DNA from: Tretioscincus oriximinensis
Taxonomy: Eukaryota; Chordata; Lepidosauria; Squamata; Gymnophthalmidae
Length of the DNA: 64,000 bases
NCBI GenBank assembly: GCA_022410635.1
Contig: JAJVDF010000165.1
Location: 938,434-1,002,433, forward strand
Reading direction: 5' to 3'
Part shown: positions 63,431 to 64,000 of the stretch, piece by piece
Position numbering within the stretch: the first letter of the stretch is position 1
How the letters are laid out: every line of letters begins with the position of its first letter
Translations under genes and position numbers: made by a program
The notes under the pieces: generated by a model
The model's database searches: none
Told to the model about the DNA's origin: nothing
The model's input: the letters and a program-made list of their open reading frames with translations, nothing else

Positions 63431-64000
63431 CTTAATAAACACCATGGAAAACAAACAGCAGGAAAAGATTAAGACACACAAAATTACTAATAGCTCTAAT
63501 TATAATACGAGCAGATATCTATCTCCACTAAGGTTGCATACATCTTTAAAATTTTGTAGGGACAAAATTTAACAAGAACAGATGAGACACCTTGAAATAA
63601 TCTGTTGTCATATACCAATCTCCTGAGAGACTGACTAAGCTGGAAATATGAAAAAAAATTATCTGCCATTTGTTTGAAACAACCATAAGCTAACCTGCTT
63701 GTGTGTATCAGAAACAACCCTAAACCATGACTGATGGTTAAATAAAGTCACCCGTCACATACTTCAGATATTTGGTTCCTACAAAATGGTGCTGGATGAT
63801 TATTTGCAATTCTTACTTCAGCTTTTCATTGTCAGCATTTATTAATAAAATCCAGATTTAAGGGTTGTGGCTGTTTACCCCTCCTTTTAAAAAACGCATT
63901 GTACTTTTGGTCAAGAGATGTTTGGCATTTTATTGAGCTTATTTTCTCATTGAGATTTTATGCATGTTATTATTTATAACAACGTAAACATGCATTTCAC
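63431..64000. other. PGBD5 intron at the window edge
   Basis: No further PGBD5 exon seen upstream of the exon at 63250-63430. Confidence 0.4.

Overview
This is vertebrate nuclear DNA, AT-rich and intron-dominated. Squamate reptile is my best guess: the density and mix of CR1 and L2 LINE tails, TA-flanked MITEs and a tRNA-derived SINE with (CTT)n-type tails fit a lizard. Species assignment is inference. No prokaryotic features, CRISPR arrays, viral genes or functional tRNA/rRNA genes were seen.

Two protein genes are present in convergent (tail-to-tail) order. On the + strand, exons 2-16 of GALNT2 (polypeptide N-acetylgalactosaminyltransferase 2) run from 9293 to the stop codon at 39500-39502. 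Fifteen exons with GT-AG borders and consistent phases encode 529 residues. With the 42 residues that human exon 1 supplies (numbering from memory) the protein would be 571 aa, the human length. Exon 1 lies upstream of the window. A 3'UTR of about 2.7 kb follows, with a long (TA)n tract flanked by ambiguous bases and a good poly(A) signal at 42163. On the - strand, the last four coding exons of PGBD5 (domesticated piggyBac-derived transposase) lie at 63250-63430, 61941-62138, 60977-61082 and 54859-55054. Their phases join without error. The GALNT2-PGBD5 order is as I recall it in human.

Layout: 1-9292 is GALNT2 intron 1, rich in repeats (a 2.3-kb decayed CR1, a Tigger-like MITE, L2 tails). 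9293-39502 holds exons and repeat-laden introns. 39503-42185 is the 3'UTR. 42186-53549 is intergenic, with MITEs, CR1 and L2 pieces and an unexplained minus-strand ORF island at 45.9-47.1 kb. 53550-64000 is the 3' part of PGBD5.

The two genes are not functionally linked. GALNT2 starts mucin-type O-glycosylation in the Golgi; PGBD5 is a nuclear transposase-derived protein. No convincing undescribed system was found. The best leads are a perfect 43-bp fold-back at 60140-60251, several compact TIR elements, an L2 insertion close to the exon 7 splice donor, the ORF island, and a possible unidentified retrocopy near 35 kb.
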